NCBI RefSeq assembly: GCF_000308495.1
Contig: NZ_BAFU01000068.1
Span: 141,762 to 205,761, forward strand
Direction of reading: 5' to 3'
Source of the DNA: Nocardia brevicatena NBRC 12119
GTDB taxonomy: Bacteria > Actinomycetota > Actinomycetes > Mycobacteriales > Mycobacteriaceae
DNA length: 64,000 nucleotides
Shown piece by piece: positions 45,070 through 53,713 of this stretch (positions within the stretch are counted from its first letter, which is position 1; each line of letters starts with the position of its first letter). Made by a program: the position numbers and the translations under genes. The notes beneath the pieces are model-generated. The model did no database searches. It had not been told where the DNA came from and saw only the letters and a program-made list of their open reading frames with translations.

Positions 45070-45795
45070 TTATCCCCGCTTCTGAATGTTGGCGATCAGC
45101 ACCGCGGCACCGGTGTCGGCGGGGCGGGTATTGATCAGTTGGAGGTAGTCGATGCGTTGACCGTCCGGACGCAGCTCGGCGATATGGACATTCGCGGTGG
45201 ACGGGGTGATCGGCGTGATCGCCACACAATGCCGCGTGCCCGGTGGGATCGAGACGATGCCCGCGGCGAGGGCTTCAGCAGTGATCCCGGTCTCGGGCGC
45301 GAGCAGCGGCATAGCCTTGGTGGCGTCGCGGTCGATGTAGTAGGCGGCCTCGAACGAAGCGATCGCCCCGGCCAATGTGGCGGGATCACCAGCGCGGTCG
45401 GTGACCACCGCGCCCGACAACCCCTCACATGGGCCTAGCGCCGTGGTAGTCGGGCTCGGCGGCACGGCCGTGGCCTGCACCGGTTCCCCGCCGTCGCCGG
45501 TGTTATCGACCGACACCATCAGGGCCCCGGCCAAGACCGCGATCGTGGCCGCCAGCACGGCCCACGCCCGGCCCGGCAACCGGTCCCGGATACCGAACCA
45601 CCATGCGGAGATCCGGCCGCTGTCGGCGGCGCCGGGAGGGTCGCGTAACGGGACGATCCAGTCGTCCTCGGGCGAAGGCGGCGGGCCGGGCTCGTCGGCG
45701 TCGTGGCCGGGAACGAGATGCCCGTACGGTCGCAGCTGCGGCAGGTCGACCCATGCGCCGTCGTCGTCGGAGGGGTAGAAGGGGTACCTCGCCAT
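45070..45795 (-). CDS. Single-pass membrane protein, possibly NTF2-like (VirB8-type)
   Basis: The 241-residue protein starts at ATG 45795 after GAGGCGAGA. It has a cytoplasmic N-terminal part rich in Asp/Pro, one transmembrane helix (AWAVLAATIAVLAGALMVSV) and an extracytoplasmic domain (TLAGAIASFEAAYYIDRDATKA, TRHCVAITPITPSTANVHIA). The last part resembles an NTF2-like fold, as in VirB8/TcpC assembly factors. It starts four bases from the ParA-like gene. The VirB8-type role is inference. Confidence 0.6.
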   Translation of the reverse strand: MARYPFYPSDDDGAWVDLPQLRPYGHLVPGHDADEPGPPPSPEDDWIVPLRDPPGAADSGRISAWWFGIRDRLPGRAWAVLAATIAVLAGALMVSVDNTGDGGEPVQATAVPPSPTTTALGPCEGLSGAVVTDRAGDPATLAGAIASFEAAYYIDRDATKAMPLLAPETGITAEALAAGIVSIPPGTRHCVAITPITPSTANVHIAELRPDGQRIDYLQLINTRPADTGAAVLIANIQKRG

Positions 45796-45898
45796 TCATC
45801 TCGCCTCGTGAAGGTTGATCTCGGCACAGTGGATGCCCCGGGGCCTGCCCGCACCCCGAATGGGAAGGGCCGAGGGTGCGGGCAGGGTTCCCCGGGGG

Positions 45899-47029
45899 TC
45901 AGGGGCGGCTCGTGTGCTCGTCCTCGGTCTGAATCTGCAGGGGTGCGGTTGCCGGCCGGGCCGTGATGTGGTCGGTGAGCCGGGCGAGTACATGGTGGAT
46001 GGCCTGCTGTGCGGTGGCGCGGTGGTCGGCGTCGTACTCGCGCCAGCTGACCGTGGTGCCGCGTTGGCGGTAGGCGATGAGTGTGCGCCGGCCGGCGTGC
46101 ACGGGTACGAGGGTGTCGAGTTCCCCGTGATACAGGTGCAGCGGCACCGCGGAATTGACGTGGGCGAGGGTTTCCAGCGCGAGCACACGCCGCCACCACG
46201 GGTCGTTCCAGGGATCGGGGCGTCGGCACCAGTGCGCCAGCGGATGGGAGAACTGTTGCAGCAGCTGGACACCGGTGAGGTGCTGTGCTTCGGCGGCGGC
46301 GATCCCACCGTCCGCAGTGAGCACATGGCGCAGGGGAAGCTGATCGTACGCGCGGGACAGCCCGATCAGCGCGGCCAGCCCGAGCCCGGCGGTCGCGCCG
46401 CGGCTGATCGCCGGGGCGACGGCGGCGAGGTCGGAGGCGACCGCGCCGGCGGCGACCCCGCGCAGGTCCACTTCGGGGGCGTACCACGGCGCCAGTTCCC
46501 CCGCCGCGGCAGCGACGCGCCCGCCGTCGGCGTATCCCCAGACCACCACCGGCGCGACGGGCAGTTCGAGGTTCGCGCCCCGGTAGACGGCGCGCGCGAG
46601 ATCGAGCACGAGCCGGGCCCCGGTACGGGCGGCGAGGAACGTGTGAGGGCCAGGTCCGACGCCGAGCCCGTGACCATCGGCGATGGCCACCGCCCACCCC
46701 CGCTCCAAGGCGGCCTCGATGGGGGCGGTGTCGGGTTCGGAACCGGTCGCCAGGAGTTGCGAGGGCGCACACGCCCCGCCCAGGCCGTGGAAGGGCGGAC
46801 AGTACATCAGGATCGCGGTCTCGCCGGGCTTCGGTGCGGTGTCAGGGATCAGCACGATCGCGGAGGCGGCGATGAGTTGGGAGCGGGAATTGCTGGAAAC
46901 GTAGACGATCTGCCAGGCGTCGGCGGCGTCGTCGAGTTGCGGGGTGAATACCGGGCGGGTGCGCATGAGATCGCCGGGCCGCAGCCCCTCGCGCAGGTTC
47001 GGCGTCTGATAGAAGTCGATGATGTTCAC
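45899..47029 (-). CDS. Secretory-lipase-fold protein without catalytic serine
   Basis: The 376-residue protein has the LIP-family alpha/beta-hydrolase fold: SRSQLIAASAIVLIP, GWAVAIADGHG and a triad-like Asp in HGELDTLVPV (about 305) and His in YDADHRATA (about 336). The nucleophile elbow, normally GYSxGG, reads VVWGYADGGRV; Ala167 replaces Ser. There is no signal peptide, unusual for this family. GTG 47029 follows GGGAGA and overlaps the stop of the cutinase gene by four bases. A catalytically silent binding protein is likely. Confidence 0.8.
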   Translation of the reverse strand: MNIIDFYQTPNLREGLRPGDLMRTRPVFTPQLDDAADAWQIVYVSSNSRSQLIAASAIVLIPDTAPKPGETAILMYCPPFHGLGGACAPSQLLATGSEPDTAPIEAALERGWAVAIADGHGLGVGPGPHTFLAARTGARLVLDLARAVYRGANLELPVAPVVVWGYADGGRVAAAAGELAPWYAPEVDLRGVAAGAVASDLAAVAPAISRGATAGLGLAALIGLSRAYDQLPLRHVLTADGGIAAAEAQHLTGVQLLQQFSHPLAHWCRRPDPWNDPWWRRVLALETLAHVNSAVPLHLYHGELDTLVPVHAGRRTLIAYRQRGTTVSWREYDADHRATAQQAIHHVLARLTDHITARPATAPLQIQTEDEHTSRP

Positions 47030-48264
47030 GGGTGTCTCCCTGCGAGGTCGTGGGCGAGGGCGGTCATCCACGCCGCACCGGTCGCGAGCAGCCCGGCGGC
47101 GGCGTAGCCGGTGTGGCGGGCGGGGATATCGGTGTAGCCAAGCCACACCCTGGGGTCGAGAAGATCGGCGTTATCGGTGACCAGCTGCCCGAACGCCGCC
47201 GACAACTGCGCGGCCAGGCGAGGCAACTGGACGAACGGATCCGCGGCCACCACCGTGGTGACCTGCGCCCACCGAGCCGCCGCATCAGTGGCCTCGTCGG
47301 GTCCGGGAGGCGGCGTGCGGGAGTCGGCCGCGTCGGTGAGGCGCTGGGCCAAAGGCGCGGCAGGCACGTAGTCCACGGAGCGGGCACCGACCTGGAAGTC
47401 GTTGTTCACGACGGTGGTCCAGGTGTCACCGAGGACTCCGGACAGCAGCGACCCGATCGAGCCGAGCGCGGCGACGGGGTCGCGCAGGTCGGCCTGAGCC
47501 GCGATCTGCGCGGCGACCTGCACCAGTGCGGCGCGATCAGGGGCCGAGCAGCTCAGGTCACCGGTGACGCAGATGTCGGCGACGCGGCCGGTCAGCGCGC
47601 CGTAGTCGACGCCGGAGGTGGTCGCGATCCCTCCACCGGGGGCGGGCGCTGGAGTGAACGCCACCTGCGACACCGCCGCACCGGTGGTACCGGGGGCCGG
47701 GTCCGGTGCCAGTTGACCGGGGCGGCCGGGGATCACCGGCGAGCCCGGGGCGCGTTCGGGGTCGGAGTACAGGGCGACTCCCGCGACTCGATCGGCCGCC
47801 ACCGGTCCCTGCCCGGCCCCGACAGTCCGCGCGAATTGCGAGACCACCTGGGCGCCTTGGGAGTATCCGACGGCGGCCAGGGCGGTGCCGGGGCAAGCTG
47901 TGGCGATCTGCCCGGCGGTATCGGCGAGCGCCGTTATACCGGTGCTCACCGAGTGGGTGTAGGGGTCGGTGCCGCCGCCGGTGCCTACTGCTCCTCCGAA
48001 CGCGGCGGGATACGGGATGTAGGTGCGTGCCACCAGGTCCGGTGCGGCGGCCACTACTGGGCCGAGCAGGTGGCCGAGCATCCCGGTGTCGGCGGTCTCG
48101 GAGGCATCCGGCGAGGACTCGCCGGTGCCCTGCACCCCGAGAACCCACAACACCGGGCACCCCTGGCCGGCTACGGGAGGTTGCGCCGCACTCGACCCCG
48201 GCGAGGACAGGCCACCAGCCACCGCCGCCACGACGGCCGCGGCGAAGAGGGGTCGCCGGGTCAC
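47026..48264 (-). CDS. Secreted cutinase-family hydrolase (serine present)
   Basis: The 412-residue protein starts at GTG 48264 with a signal peptide (AAAVVAAVAGGLSSPGSSAA). The cutinase domain has CPVLWVLGVQGTGESS, the nucleophile elbow AAVGYSQGAQVV with Ser135 and the disulfide/aspartate region DICVTGDLSC. The C terminus (from about residue 260) is alanine-rich and helical. It could attack ester bonds in mycolate-type lipids or cutin-like polymers of the outer envelope. It overlaps both neighbours by four bases. A catalytic histidine is not obvious. Confidence 0.82.
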   Translation of the reverse strand: MTRRPLFAAAVVAAVAGGLSSPGSSAAQPPVAGQGCPVLWVLGVQGTGESSPDASETADTGMLGHLLGPVVAAAPDLVARTYIPYPAAFGGAVGTGGGTDPYTHSVSTGITALADTAGQIATACPGTALAAVGYSQGAQVVSQFARTVGAGQGPVAADRVAGVALYSDPERAPGSPVIPGRPGQLAPDPAPGTTGAAVSQVAFTPAPAPGGGIATTSGVDYGALTGRVADICVTGDLSCSAPDRAALVQVAAQIAAQADLRDPVAALGSIGSLLSGVLGDTWTTVVNNDFQVGARSVDYVPAAPLAQRLTDAADSRTPPPGPDEATDAAARWAQVTTVVAADPFVQLPRLAAQLSAAFGQLVTDNADLLDPRVWLGYTDIPARHTGYAAAGLLATGAAWMTALAHDLAGRHP

Positions 48265-49223
48265 GGCTGCCCCACTCCCACGCCCGCACCGAAGCCCGCG
48301 CCCACGGTGCCGCCGACGAGTGCACCGGCCGCTGCGGCAGGTACCCCGGCCACCACTGCGCCCACGACTGCTCCTGCCGCTGCGCCCAGTGCGGTACCGG
48401 CCACGCCGGAGGTCACTGTGCCGATGACCGGCACCGCGACCACGGTGCCCAGAGCGGCTCCGGCGATCCCGCCGATGGTGCCGCCGATCAGGCCACCCAC
48501 GACCGCACCAGCAGCCGCGGCCGGGACACCGGTCAACGCGCCGCCGATCGCGCCACCGACCCCGGCACCGGCGACCGTGGCCCCCGCGACCCGATCCGAA
48601 CGCCCGGCCGGGATACCGACCGAATCCAGGAATGTCGCGGCTTGAGCCTCGAGATCGGCGCTGACCGTGTTGATCGTGTCGCCGACTTCCGGCGGCAACC
48701 ACTCCGGCTCCACGAACTCGGCCTGGCCGATCCGGATCATGTCCGGCGGCGGCTCGATCGGAGCGACCGGTTCGACCGGCACCGGCGCATGCAACTCCAT
48801 CACAGACACCGGCGGCGCAGGAGCGGGCGAAGGTTCCGGACGAAGCGCTGTACCGTTGCGGACCTCGGGCGGCTGTTCCGGATACACCGCAGGCGCGGGC
48901 GGGGCCGGAGGCGGCGCGGGAGCCTCGGTCCCAGGCTGGGCCGGCGCGGTGACCCCGGGCTGGTCGGCGATCGGATCCAGCGTCACCGCATTCGCGTGCT
49001 GAGCGGTCAGCAGCATCAGCACCGGCACCGCACCGGCAGCGACCAGGCGGCCACCCCACAGCACCCGCCCCCCATGGTGCAGGCGAGGGCGGCGGCCCCC
49101 GGTCTGGCAGCCCAACTCTGGAAGCCTGGCTGCAACCAAGGAGATATTCCCTTTTTCGGGCACGACAAATAACCCTTCCGATCGAAGGAGAAAGAAAATC
49201 AGCAATGATCGAGAATTGCGCAT
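48261..49223 (-). CDS. Proline-rich protein with long glycine-zipper domain
   Basis: The 320-residue frame (start at ATG 49223; the GTG at 49166 is a possible start) has a hydrophobic N-terminal helix (LVAAGAVPVLMLLTAQ), a proline-rich middle and a C-terminal run of about 110 residues in repeated G/A-x3-G units such as GGAIGGALTGVPAAAAGAVV and GGLIGGTIGGIAGAALG. Such glycine zippers form membrane-inserting or pore-like helices. It lies at the 5' end of the hydrolase operon and overlaps the cutinase gene. Function is unknown. Confidence 0.6.
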   Translation of the reverse strand: MRNSRSLLIFFLLRSEGLFVVPEKGNISLVAARLPELGCQTGGRRPRLHHGGRVLWGGRLVAAGAVPVLMLLTAQHANAVTLDPIADQPGVTAPAQPGTEAPAPPPAPPAPAVYPEQPPEVRNGTALRPEPSPAPAPPVSVMELHAPVPVEPVAPIEPPPDMIRIGQAEFVEPEWLPPEVGDTINTVSADLEAQAATFLDSVGIPAGRSDRVAGATVAGAGVGGAIGGALTGVPAAAAGAVVGGLIGGTIGGIAGAALGTVVAVPVIGTVTSGVAGTALGAAAGAVVGAVVAGVPAAAAGALVGGTVGAGFGAGVGVGQP

Positions 49224-49231
49224 GAGTGCGG

Positions 49232-49248
49232 TCGATTCCCGCAGCTCC
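49232..49248 (+). other. Candidate right attachment site (near copy of the ssrA 3' end)
   Basis: TCGATTCCCGCAGCTCC matches TCGATTCCCGGCAGCTCC of the tmRNA T arm and acceptor stem (18752-18769) with one missing G, in the same orientation. A direct repeat flanking an element is expected after integration. With a 17-base match it is unlikely by chance, but serine-recombinase cores are often short, so the site stays provisional. Confidence 0.4.
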
Positions 49249-49317
49249 CGGCTACGGATCGCAGCCGGGAGACCCGGATCCTCATTTCCCTCAATCAGAG
49301 GGAAAGGAGCCGGACTA

Positions 49318-49425
49318 TCACAGGAACGGCAAGGCCAGACCGAACGCCTGCGTGGCGAGTGTCAGCGCATTCGAGGCCAGCGACACACCGGCGTTGAGCA
49401 GCGTCAGAATCGAGTAGAGATCCAC
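49318..49425 (-). CDS. 35-residue hydrophobic peptide
   Basis: A GTG start at 49425 is preceded by AAAGGGAAA about six bases upstream and yields a peptide beginning VDLYSILTLLNAGVSLASNA and ending GLALPFL. It is one amphipathic or transmembrane helix. It could be a small pilus subunit, a leader peptide or a toxin-like peptide. It is 95 bases upstream of the glycine-zipper gene on the same strand. Confidence 0.45.
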   Translation of the reverse strand: MDLYSILTLLNAGVSLASNALTLATQAFGLALPFL

Positions 49426-49811
49426 AGGTTTCCCTTTCGGAGGAGGTGCGATACCTCACCATCACAGCCCCGGAAAGCCCTGCTGCGCCAGCCTTTCGAA
49501 AGGTAATTATTCTGCTGTCAAAGCCGTTACCCCTGTCGACGCACACTGTGGCCTGCGTCGATAGGGCAAAGGGGTAATGGGAGTGTCAGTCGAAGAATTC
49601 TGCGGACGCCTGTCCCGATTGACGGACGACACGGAAAATGCTGCACTCAGGCGACACCGAGAGCTTCAGCTATTTATTAGCCACTTCACAGCGAATGCTG
49701 TTGGCCGAGTCTTTACTTTCTGGTAAGAACGAGATCAACTCGGGGGAGTTAACCCTTCAACATAGCTCACGGTGAAGGGTCTACGGAAGACTGTAGTAGG
49801 AGGGGCTTGAC
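49426..49811. promoter_or_regulatory. Control region with nested inverted repeats
   Basis: The gap between the 35-residue peptide and the XRE gene is AT-richer. It holds nested dyads: TTACCCCT (49527-49534) pairs with AGGGGTAA (49570-49577) and TCGACGCA (49536-49543) pairs with TGCGTCGA (49554-49561). It likely contains divergent promoters. No gene is supported. Confidence 0.5.
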
Positions 49812-50642
49812 GTGAACCAGACAACCAACCCGGCCTGTGGTCGGCGACGGCGCCCAGGTCGTGCCGCACGCCCTGGCCGCGCCGAATCGGAGTTGCCCGA
49901 CTTCGGCCGCTGGGTGCGCCGGGTCCGCGAGGAGCGCCAGCTCACCCGGGCGCGCGCCGCCGACCTCCTCCACGTCAGTACCGAGCTGCTCAAGAAGATC
50001 GAGTACGGCAACGTCGCGTGCTCGCCGGCGGTGCTGGACCACCTGGTCGGCATCTACGACCTCGATCACGCCCAACAGCGCCACACCCGCGACCTCGCCC
50101 AGCCACCGATCCCGCTGTCACCAGTGGCCGAATTACGGGCCCGCGCAGGATCTCCCGAGCACCACGCGAAACTGGCCTACCTCGACCGCCGCAACCTCGC
50201 AAGTGCCTACCTCGATCCCCTGTGGAATGTCGTCCTGGCCAACAACCGTTTCCGGGCAGAGCTGCCCGATGTCGAGCACTACCGCGACAACCTCGCGTTG
50301 TGGTTTTTCCATCCCGGTTCTTCGGCTGCCACCGCTGAAACCTTGCTCGTTCAGTGGGACTGCGCCGCGGCTCACCTGGTCGCCTCGCTGCGCGGCGCGT
50401 TCGGCCGCCACCGCGCAACCCCCGGCGCATTCACCCTCTACCGGCAGCTTCGTGGCTCGGACTGCTTCACCCAGATCTGGGACACCAGCCTCTCGGTCGC
50501 CTACGGCGCCCGGACCGAGCAACCCGTACTCGTGCACGACCCCGTCACCGGCGAGCCGCGCACTGCGCGAATCCACCTCGGCGCGCAAGGCTCCCCCGAT
50601 CTCCACTTCTTCCTCGCCTACCACGACCGCCCGCCGCTCTGA
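49812..50642 (+). CDS. XRE-family regulator with MmyB-like ligand domain
   Basis: The 276-residue protein has a helix-turn-helix at about residues 30-85 (FGRWVRRVREERQLTRARAA, LHVSTELLKKIEYGN) and an MmyB-type domain (ASAYLDPLWNVVLANNRF, ALWFFHPGSSAATAETL, FGRHRATPGAF). Members bind small ligands and regulate neighbouring metabolic genes. GTG 49812 is preceded by AGGAGGGG. It stands directly before a second, related regulator. Confidence 0.85.
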   Translation: MNQTTNPACGRRRRPGRAARPGRAESELPDFGRWVRRVREERQLTRARAADLLHVSTELLKKIEYGNVACSPAVLDHLVGIYDLDHAQQRHTRDLAQPPIPLSPVAELRARAGSPEHHAKLAYLDRRNLASAYLDPLWNVVLANNRFRAELPDVEHYRDNLALWFFHPGSSAATAETLLVQWDCAAAHLVASLRGAFGRHRATPGAFTLYRQLRGSDCFTQIWDTSLSVAYGARTEQPVLVHDPVTGEPRTARIHLGAQGSPDLHFFLAYHDRPPL

Positions 50643-50817
50643 CAGATCCGCGCCGCAACCTCACCCGCCCGCACACCAGCGGGGACCGACCGAGCAGGGA
50701 GTACAAGAATGGAAACCACCCTCATCCGCCTCGATCATCATCGCCCCGCACCAGCACCTTGTCTTTCATGCCCGGCAGGCATCGCCCACCGACCGCCGCA
50801 GAGACGAGCGCAGTGAC

Positions 50818-51591
50818 ATGCCCAAGCTACCCGTGCTCACCGGCATGCCCGACTTCCACGACTCGGTCGAATACCTACGACACCAGCATCACCTCTCCCG
50901 CGAATCCGCCGCCCACCAAGCCGGGATCAGCGGCTCCTACCTCCACCAGCTCATCCGGAAACGGACCACTCCCAGCCCCCGTATCTTCGCCAAACTGGCC
51001 GACTCCTTCGACCTCGACACCGCGCAGCGACAGCACCTGCACGATTTGTGCCAACCGTCGGCTGCTCTTCCGCCGGCTGCCGAGCTACGCCGCCACCTCA
51101 CCGAATTCGGCGTCCAACACCACCTCGATCACCTCGACGCCCAAGAAGTCCTGGGCGCCTACTTCGACCCACTGCAGACCGTCCTGTACGGCAACCGCCT
51201 GTTCCACCGCGTAATGCCCGGCCTCGCCGAGGCCGACGACAACATCCTTCTGTGGATACTCTCGCCCGCCGGCCGCGACACCATGGAGGACTGGGAAGAC
51301 GAACTCCGCTACGTCGTCACCCTCGTGCGCGCCGCACTGGGCCGATACCGCGACCTGCCCCGAGCACGAACGCTGTTCCGGACACTACGAACACACCCCG
51401 ATTTCCGCCGTGTCTGGGACTGCACCCCCATGCAGGTCACCTACCGATGGTCCCGCTCGGCACCGACCGGAATACGAGTACCTGGCGCCAACAAGCACCT
51501 GTCCCTCAGCTTCGAAGTCGACGAATACAGCGCATGCCCTGACATCCTCATCACCCACGGCCTCTACAGCACACCCGCGATCGCCTGCTGA
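50818..51591 (+). CDS. Second XRE/MmyB-type regulator
   Basis: The 257-residue protein starts at ATG 50818. It has a helix-turn-helix (FHDSVEYLRHQHHLSRESAA, AGISGSYLHQLIRKR) and an MmyB-like domain (GAYFDPLQTVLYGNRLFHRV, ILLWILSPAGRDTMEDW, ALGRYRDLPRARTLF). It is a paralogue of the preceding regulator in order and motifs but diverged in sequence. The open frame extends upstream, yet that stretch overlaps the preceding gene. Confidence 0.75.
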   Translation: MPKLPVLTGMPDFHDSVEYLRHQHHLSRESAAHQAGISGSYLHQLIRKRTTPSPRIFAKLADSFDLDTAQRQHLHDLCQPSAALPPAAELRRHLTEFGVQHHLDHLDAQEVLGAYFDPLQTVLYGNRLFHRVMPGLAEADDNILLWILSPAGRDTMEDWEDELRYVVTLVRAALGRYRDLPRARTLFRTLRTHPDFRRVWDCTPMQVTYRWSRSAPTGIRVPGANKHLSLSFEVDEYSACPDILITHGLYSTPAIAC

Positions 51592-52381
51592 GAGCATCTC
51601 GGCGTCGACTCGGGAGGGGACCAGCTCGGTCTCGCCGACGATCGGTTCGCGCGATCGGATCGGCGGGCTCCATACCGCGATCGCGGCCACGCGCGTCTCG
51701 TCGATTCGCCCTGACCACGCGATATCGGTGCACATCACCATCGGGGCGGGTTGCGTGGGTGATCTGGACGCAGTACCCAAGGGTGTGCTCCGGTAACGAA
51801 TCGATCCCTGCCTGGATATCGGCCGCAGAGGGAGCCCGCGCGTCGGCGGCCACGACTTCGCGCCACAGTACCGGATCGCAACGTGTAGTAGGCGTAGTGG
51901 AATGCCCGGATGACATCAGGGCCGCCGATGGTGCCGCCCGGCCATTCCCAGGAAACCTGCTCTGGCGCGCTTTGTTCCGCACAGTCGCTCGTGGCGGCGC
52001 GGTGTGATGGGCAAAGCGCAGCCCGTCATCGCTTTCGGCCCGCTGATGCGCCGCACTCCTTGCCAGGGCGGTGAGCGCAGCGAGGACGACGAGAACCCGC
52101 AAGCACGCTATGACAGGGAACGCCGCGGTGAGGTTCCATGAGTTGTGCCCGACAGGTCTCACCACACGACTGACCGCCCACGCCGGGCGGTGGGAGCGTT
52201 ACCCGGATTCGGACTCTGATGTCCGGCCGGGCCTGGGAGAGTGTGGCCACAGGGTTGCGTTCAACACGGTCGACACCCGAGTCGTGAAGCCAACGCCCGA
52301 TATGGCGCGGTGCTGGTTTCGATGGCGGGGAGAGACCATAGGCGATGTGGCCCTGATCGTTTCGGGTCAATGGTGATCGCG
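51592..52381 (-). pseudogene. Degenerate coding remnant, function unknown
   Basis: About 790 bases without a clear gene. On the minus strand, GREVVAADARAPSAADIQAG-like text at about 51740-51900 and then ETRVAAIAVWSPPIRSREP in another frame at about 51610-51730 suggest coding DNA broken near 51740. A plus-strand frame of 101 codons (52071-52376) is also open but has no recognisable family. I see no intact gene. Confidence 0.3.
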
Positions 52382-53491
52382 TCATGCGGTCAGCTCGCAC
52401 GCGTCGAGGGTTGCCGTTGTGCGGGTGAGAATGGCGTTGTAGTCGAGGTCGGTCGCGCGTGTTCTGGGTCGGCAGTCGCAGGCACTCGGTAGGTCGGCGA
52501 GGCTGCCACTGATGCTGTAGGACACCAGGCCGTCGAGAATGGCGTCAGCGCAGCGTTCGCAGGAGTCCGGGTACACGGAGTCGAAATCGCTGCCGCGCAG
52601 ATTGATATGCGCTACCCTCACCGCGGCCATGGTGTGCACGCCGCGGATGGCATCGACGATGGTCCACAGGTTCGGTGCCCGGTAGTGCCCGCGCTGATAT
52701 AGCCACCACGCAACGGTGTTCGGCGCCAGCCTCGTCGGACACAAGGTGACGCCCTCCACCCCGAGCGCCGCCAGATACTCCGTGGAAGAGATCACGTCGG
52801 TGATGGCCTCACCGTCGGTGAGAAACGGCGGTTTGATCATCAAGTACACCTTGGGGACCACATTGTGTGCCTGCATCAATGCCACTGCGTCCTCGAACGA
52901 CCGGCGGGTGATGCGGGTGTTGACCAGGGTTTCGCGGACCAGCCGGTCCGCCGATTGCAACCCGATCCCCACCTCGAGCTGCACGTCGCCGAGCGCCTGA
53001 ACGAAAGGAGCCAGGGTCTCAGCGGATAGGAACTGCGGCAGGCTTTCGACGACCAGGCGGCGCACGCCAGTGGCTGCAACCTTCCGGGCGATGTCGAGTT
53101 GTATCTCGGCCGGCACTTCGCGGCGAGCGAAGAACGACCCGTCATTGTAGAGGGCGAGCATGTCGTAGTCCGGCTCTTCGTCGGTGCGGGCCAGCAGCGT
53201 GGCGACCTGTTCGCGCAGTCCCTCTCCGTTCGCGCCGTGTAGGCCGAAGTTGTTGTAGTTGGTGAACGGACACATCGTGCAGGTCGGCACCGAACAGCCA
53301 CCCGACATCAAGATCGCTTTCTTGCGACCATAGGTGGTGCCGTCCGCGCCGCGGATGATGTCGTAGCCGACGTACCGGGGTTCCTGGAGGTGCTCGACAG
53401 CGGTCACCTCCCGCAACGAACGCGACAACACGGTGATCCGGTGGCGCAGCGCCTTCTCGTCAGGGGCGTCGGATGAGCTGGTAGACAGCAT
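52382..53491 (-). CDS. Radical SAM enzyme with CX4CX2C cluster motif
   Basis: The 369-residue protein starts at ATG 53491 after GGAGGA. Its cluster motif is SGGCSVPTCTMCPFTNYN with cysteines 66, 71 and 74, spaced CX4CX2C rather than the usual CX3CX2C. TIM-barrel strands follow (RLVVESLPQFLSAETL, LEVGIGLQSADRLVRETLVN, VYLMIKPPFLTDGEAI) and the C terminus has extra cysteines (CERC, CDC). The layout resembles archaeosine-type (RaSEA/Elp3-like) radical SAM proteins. It ends the P450 operon and may modify a peptide or a small molecule. Confidence 0.85.
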   Translation of the reverse strand: MLSTSSSDAPDEKALRHRITVLSRSLREVTAVEHLQEPRYVGYDIIRGADGTTYGRKKAILMSGGCSVPTCTMCPFTNYNNFGLHGANGEGLREQVATLLARTDEEPDYDMLALYNDGSFFARREVPAEIQLDIARKVAATGVRRLVVESLPQFLSAETLAPFVQALGDVQLEVGIGLQSADRLVRETLVNTRITRRSFEDAVALMQAHNVVPKVYLMIKPPFLTDGEAITDVISSTEYLAALGVEGVTLCPTRLAPNTVAWWLYQRGHYRAPNLWTIVDAIRGVHTMAAVRVAHINLRGSDFDSVYPDSCERCADAILDGLVSYSISGSLADLPSACDCRPRTRATDLDYNAILTRTTATLDACELTA

Positions 53492-53502
53492 GCTTCCTCC
53501 GA

Positions 53503-53688
53503 TCACAGGGTTTCTCGAGCGCTCCCACGCCGAGGGTTTCGGCGCGGGCGTAGCTGAACGGGCGGCAGGCCCGCCGGCGGACCACTCCCGGCCCTCGTGT
53601 CACACAGGCCGACGCACCGGGTCCTCGTCCGGTGCTGCGTAGTGGCGGGGAATCGGGCTCGGCGGACACCGTCTTCAAGAGATGACAT
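53503..53688 (-). CDS. Candidate 61-residue peptide upstream of the radical SAM gene
   Basis: ATG 53688 has a strong GGAGGT six bases before it and is 26 bases past the stop of the preceding 70-residue gene. The product begins MSSLEDGVRRARFPATTQ and has two close cysteines (CVGLC). Codon-position bias is weak, so a non-coding leader is possible. If real, it could be a substrate of the radical SAM enzyme. Confidence 0.3.
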   Translation of the reverse strand: MSSLEDGVRRARFPATTQHRTRTRCVGLCDTRAGSGPPAGLPPVQLRPRRNPRRGSARETL

Positions 53689-53713
53689 AGCGACCTCCAC
53701 TTCGAATGGGTGC

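Larger units (their letters stand above)
18774..49248. mobile_element. Integrative conjugative element inserted at ssrA (right end uncertain)
   Basis: From the tmRNA 3' end onward the genes are those of a mobile element: a serine recombinase at the border, VirB4, TrbL/VirB6-like, pilin, VirD4/TraG, Replic_Relax, wall hydrolase and a DNA methyltransferase. Host-type housekeeping genes stop at ssrA. The right limit is inferred from a 17-base near copy of the ssrA 3' end at 49232-49248 in the same orientation. It could instead lie further right, since accessory genes continue. No HUH or other classical relaxase is recognised; the Replic_Relax protein may fill that role. Confidence 0.75.

Noticed and set aside
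51551-52165. 204-codon minus-strand gene
   Set aside because: Coding-like text switches frame near 51740 and the 3' end overlaps the XRE gene; only a degenerate remnant is supported.
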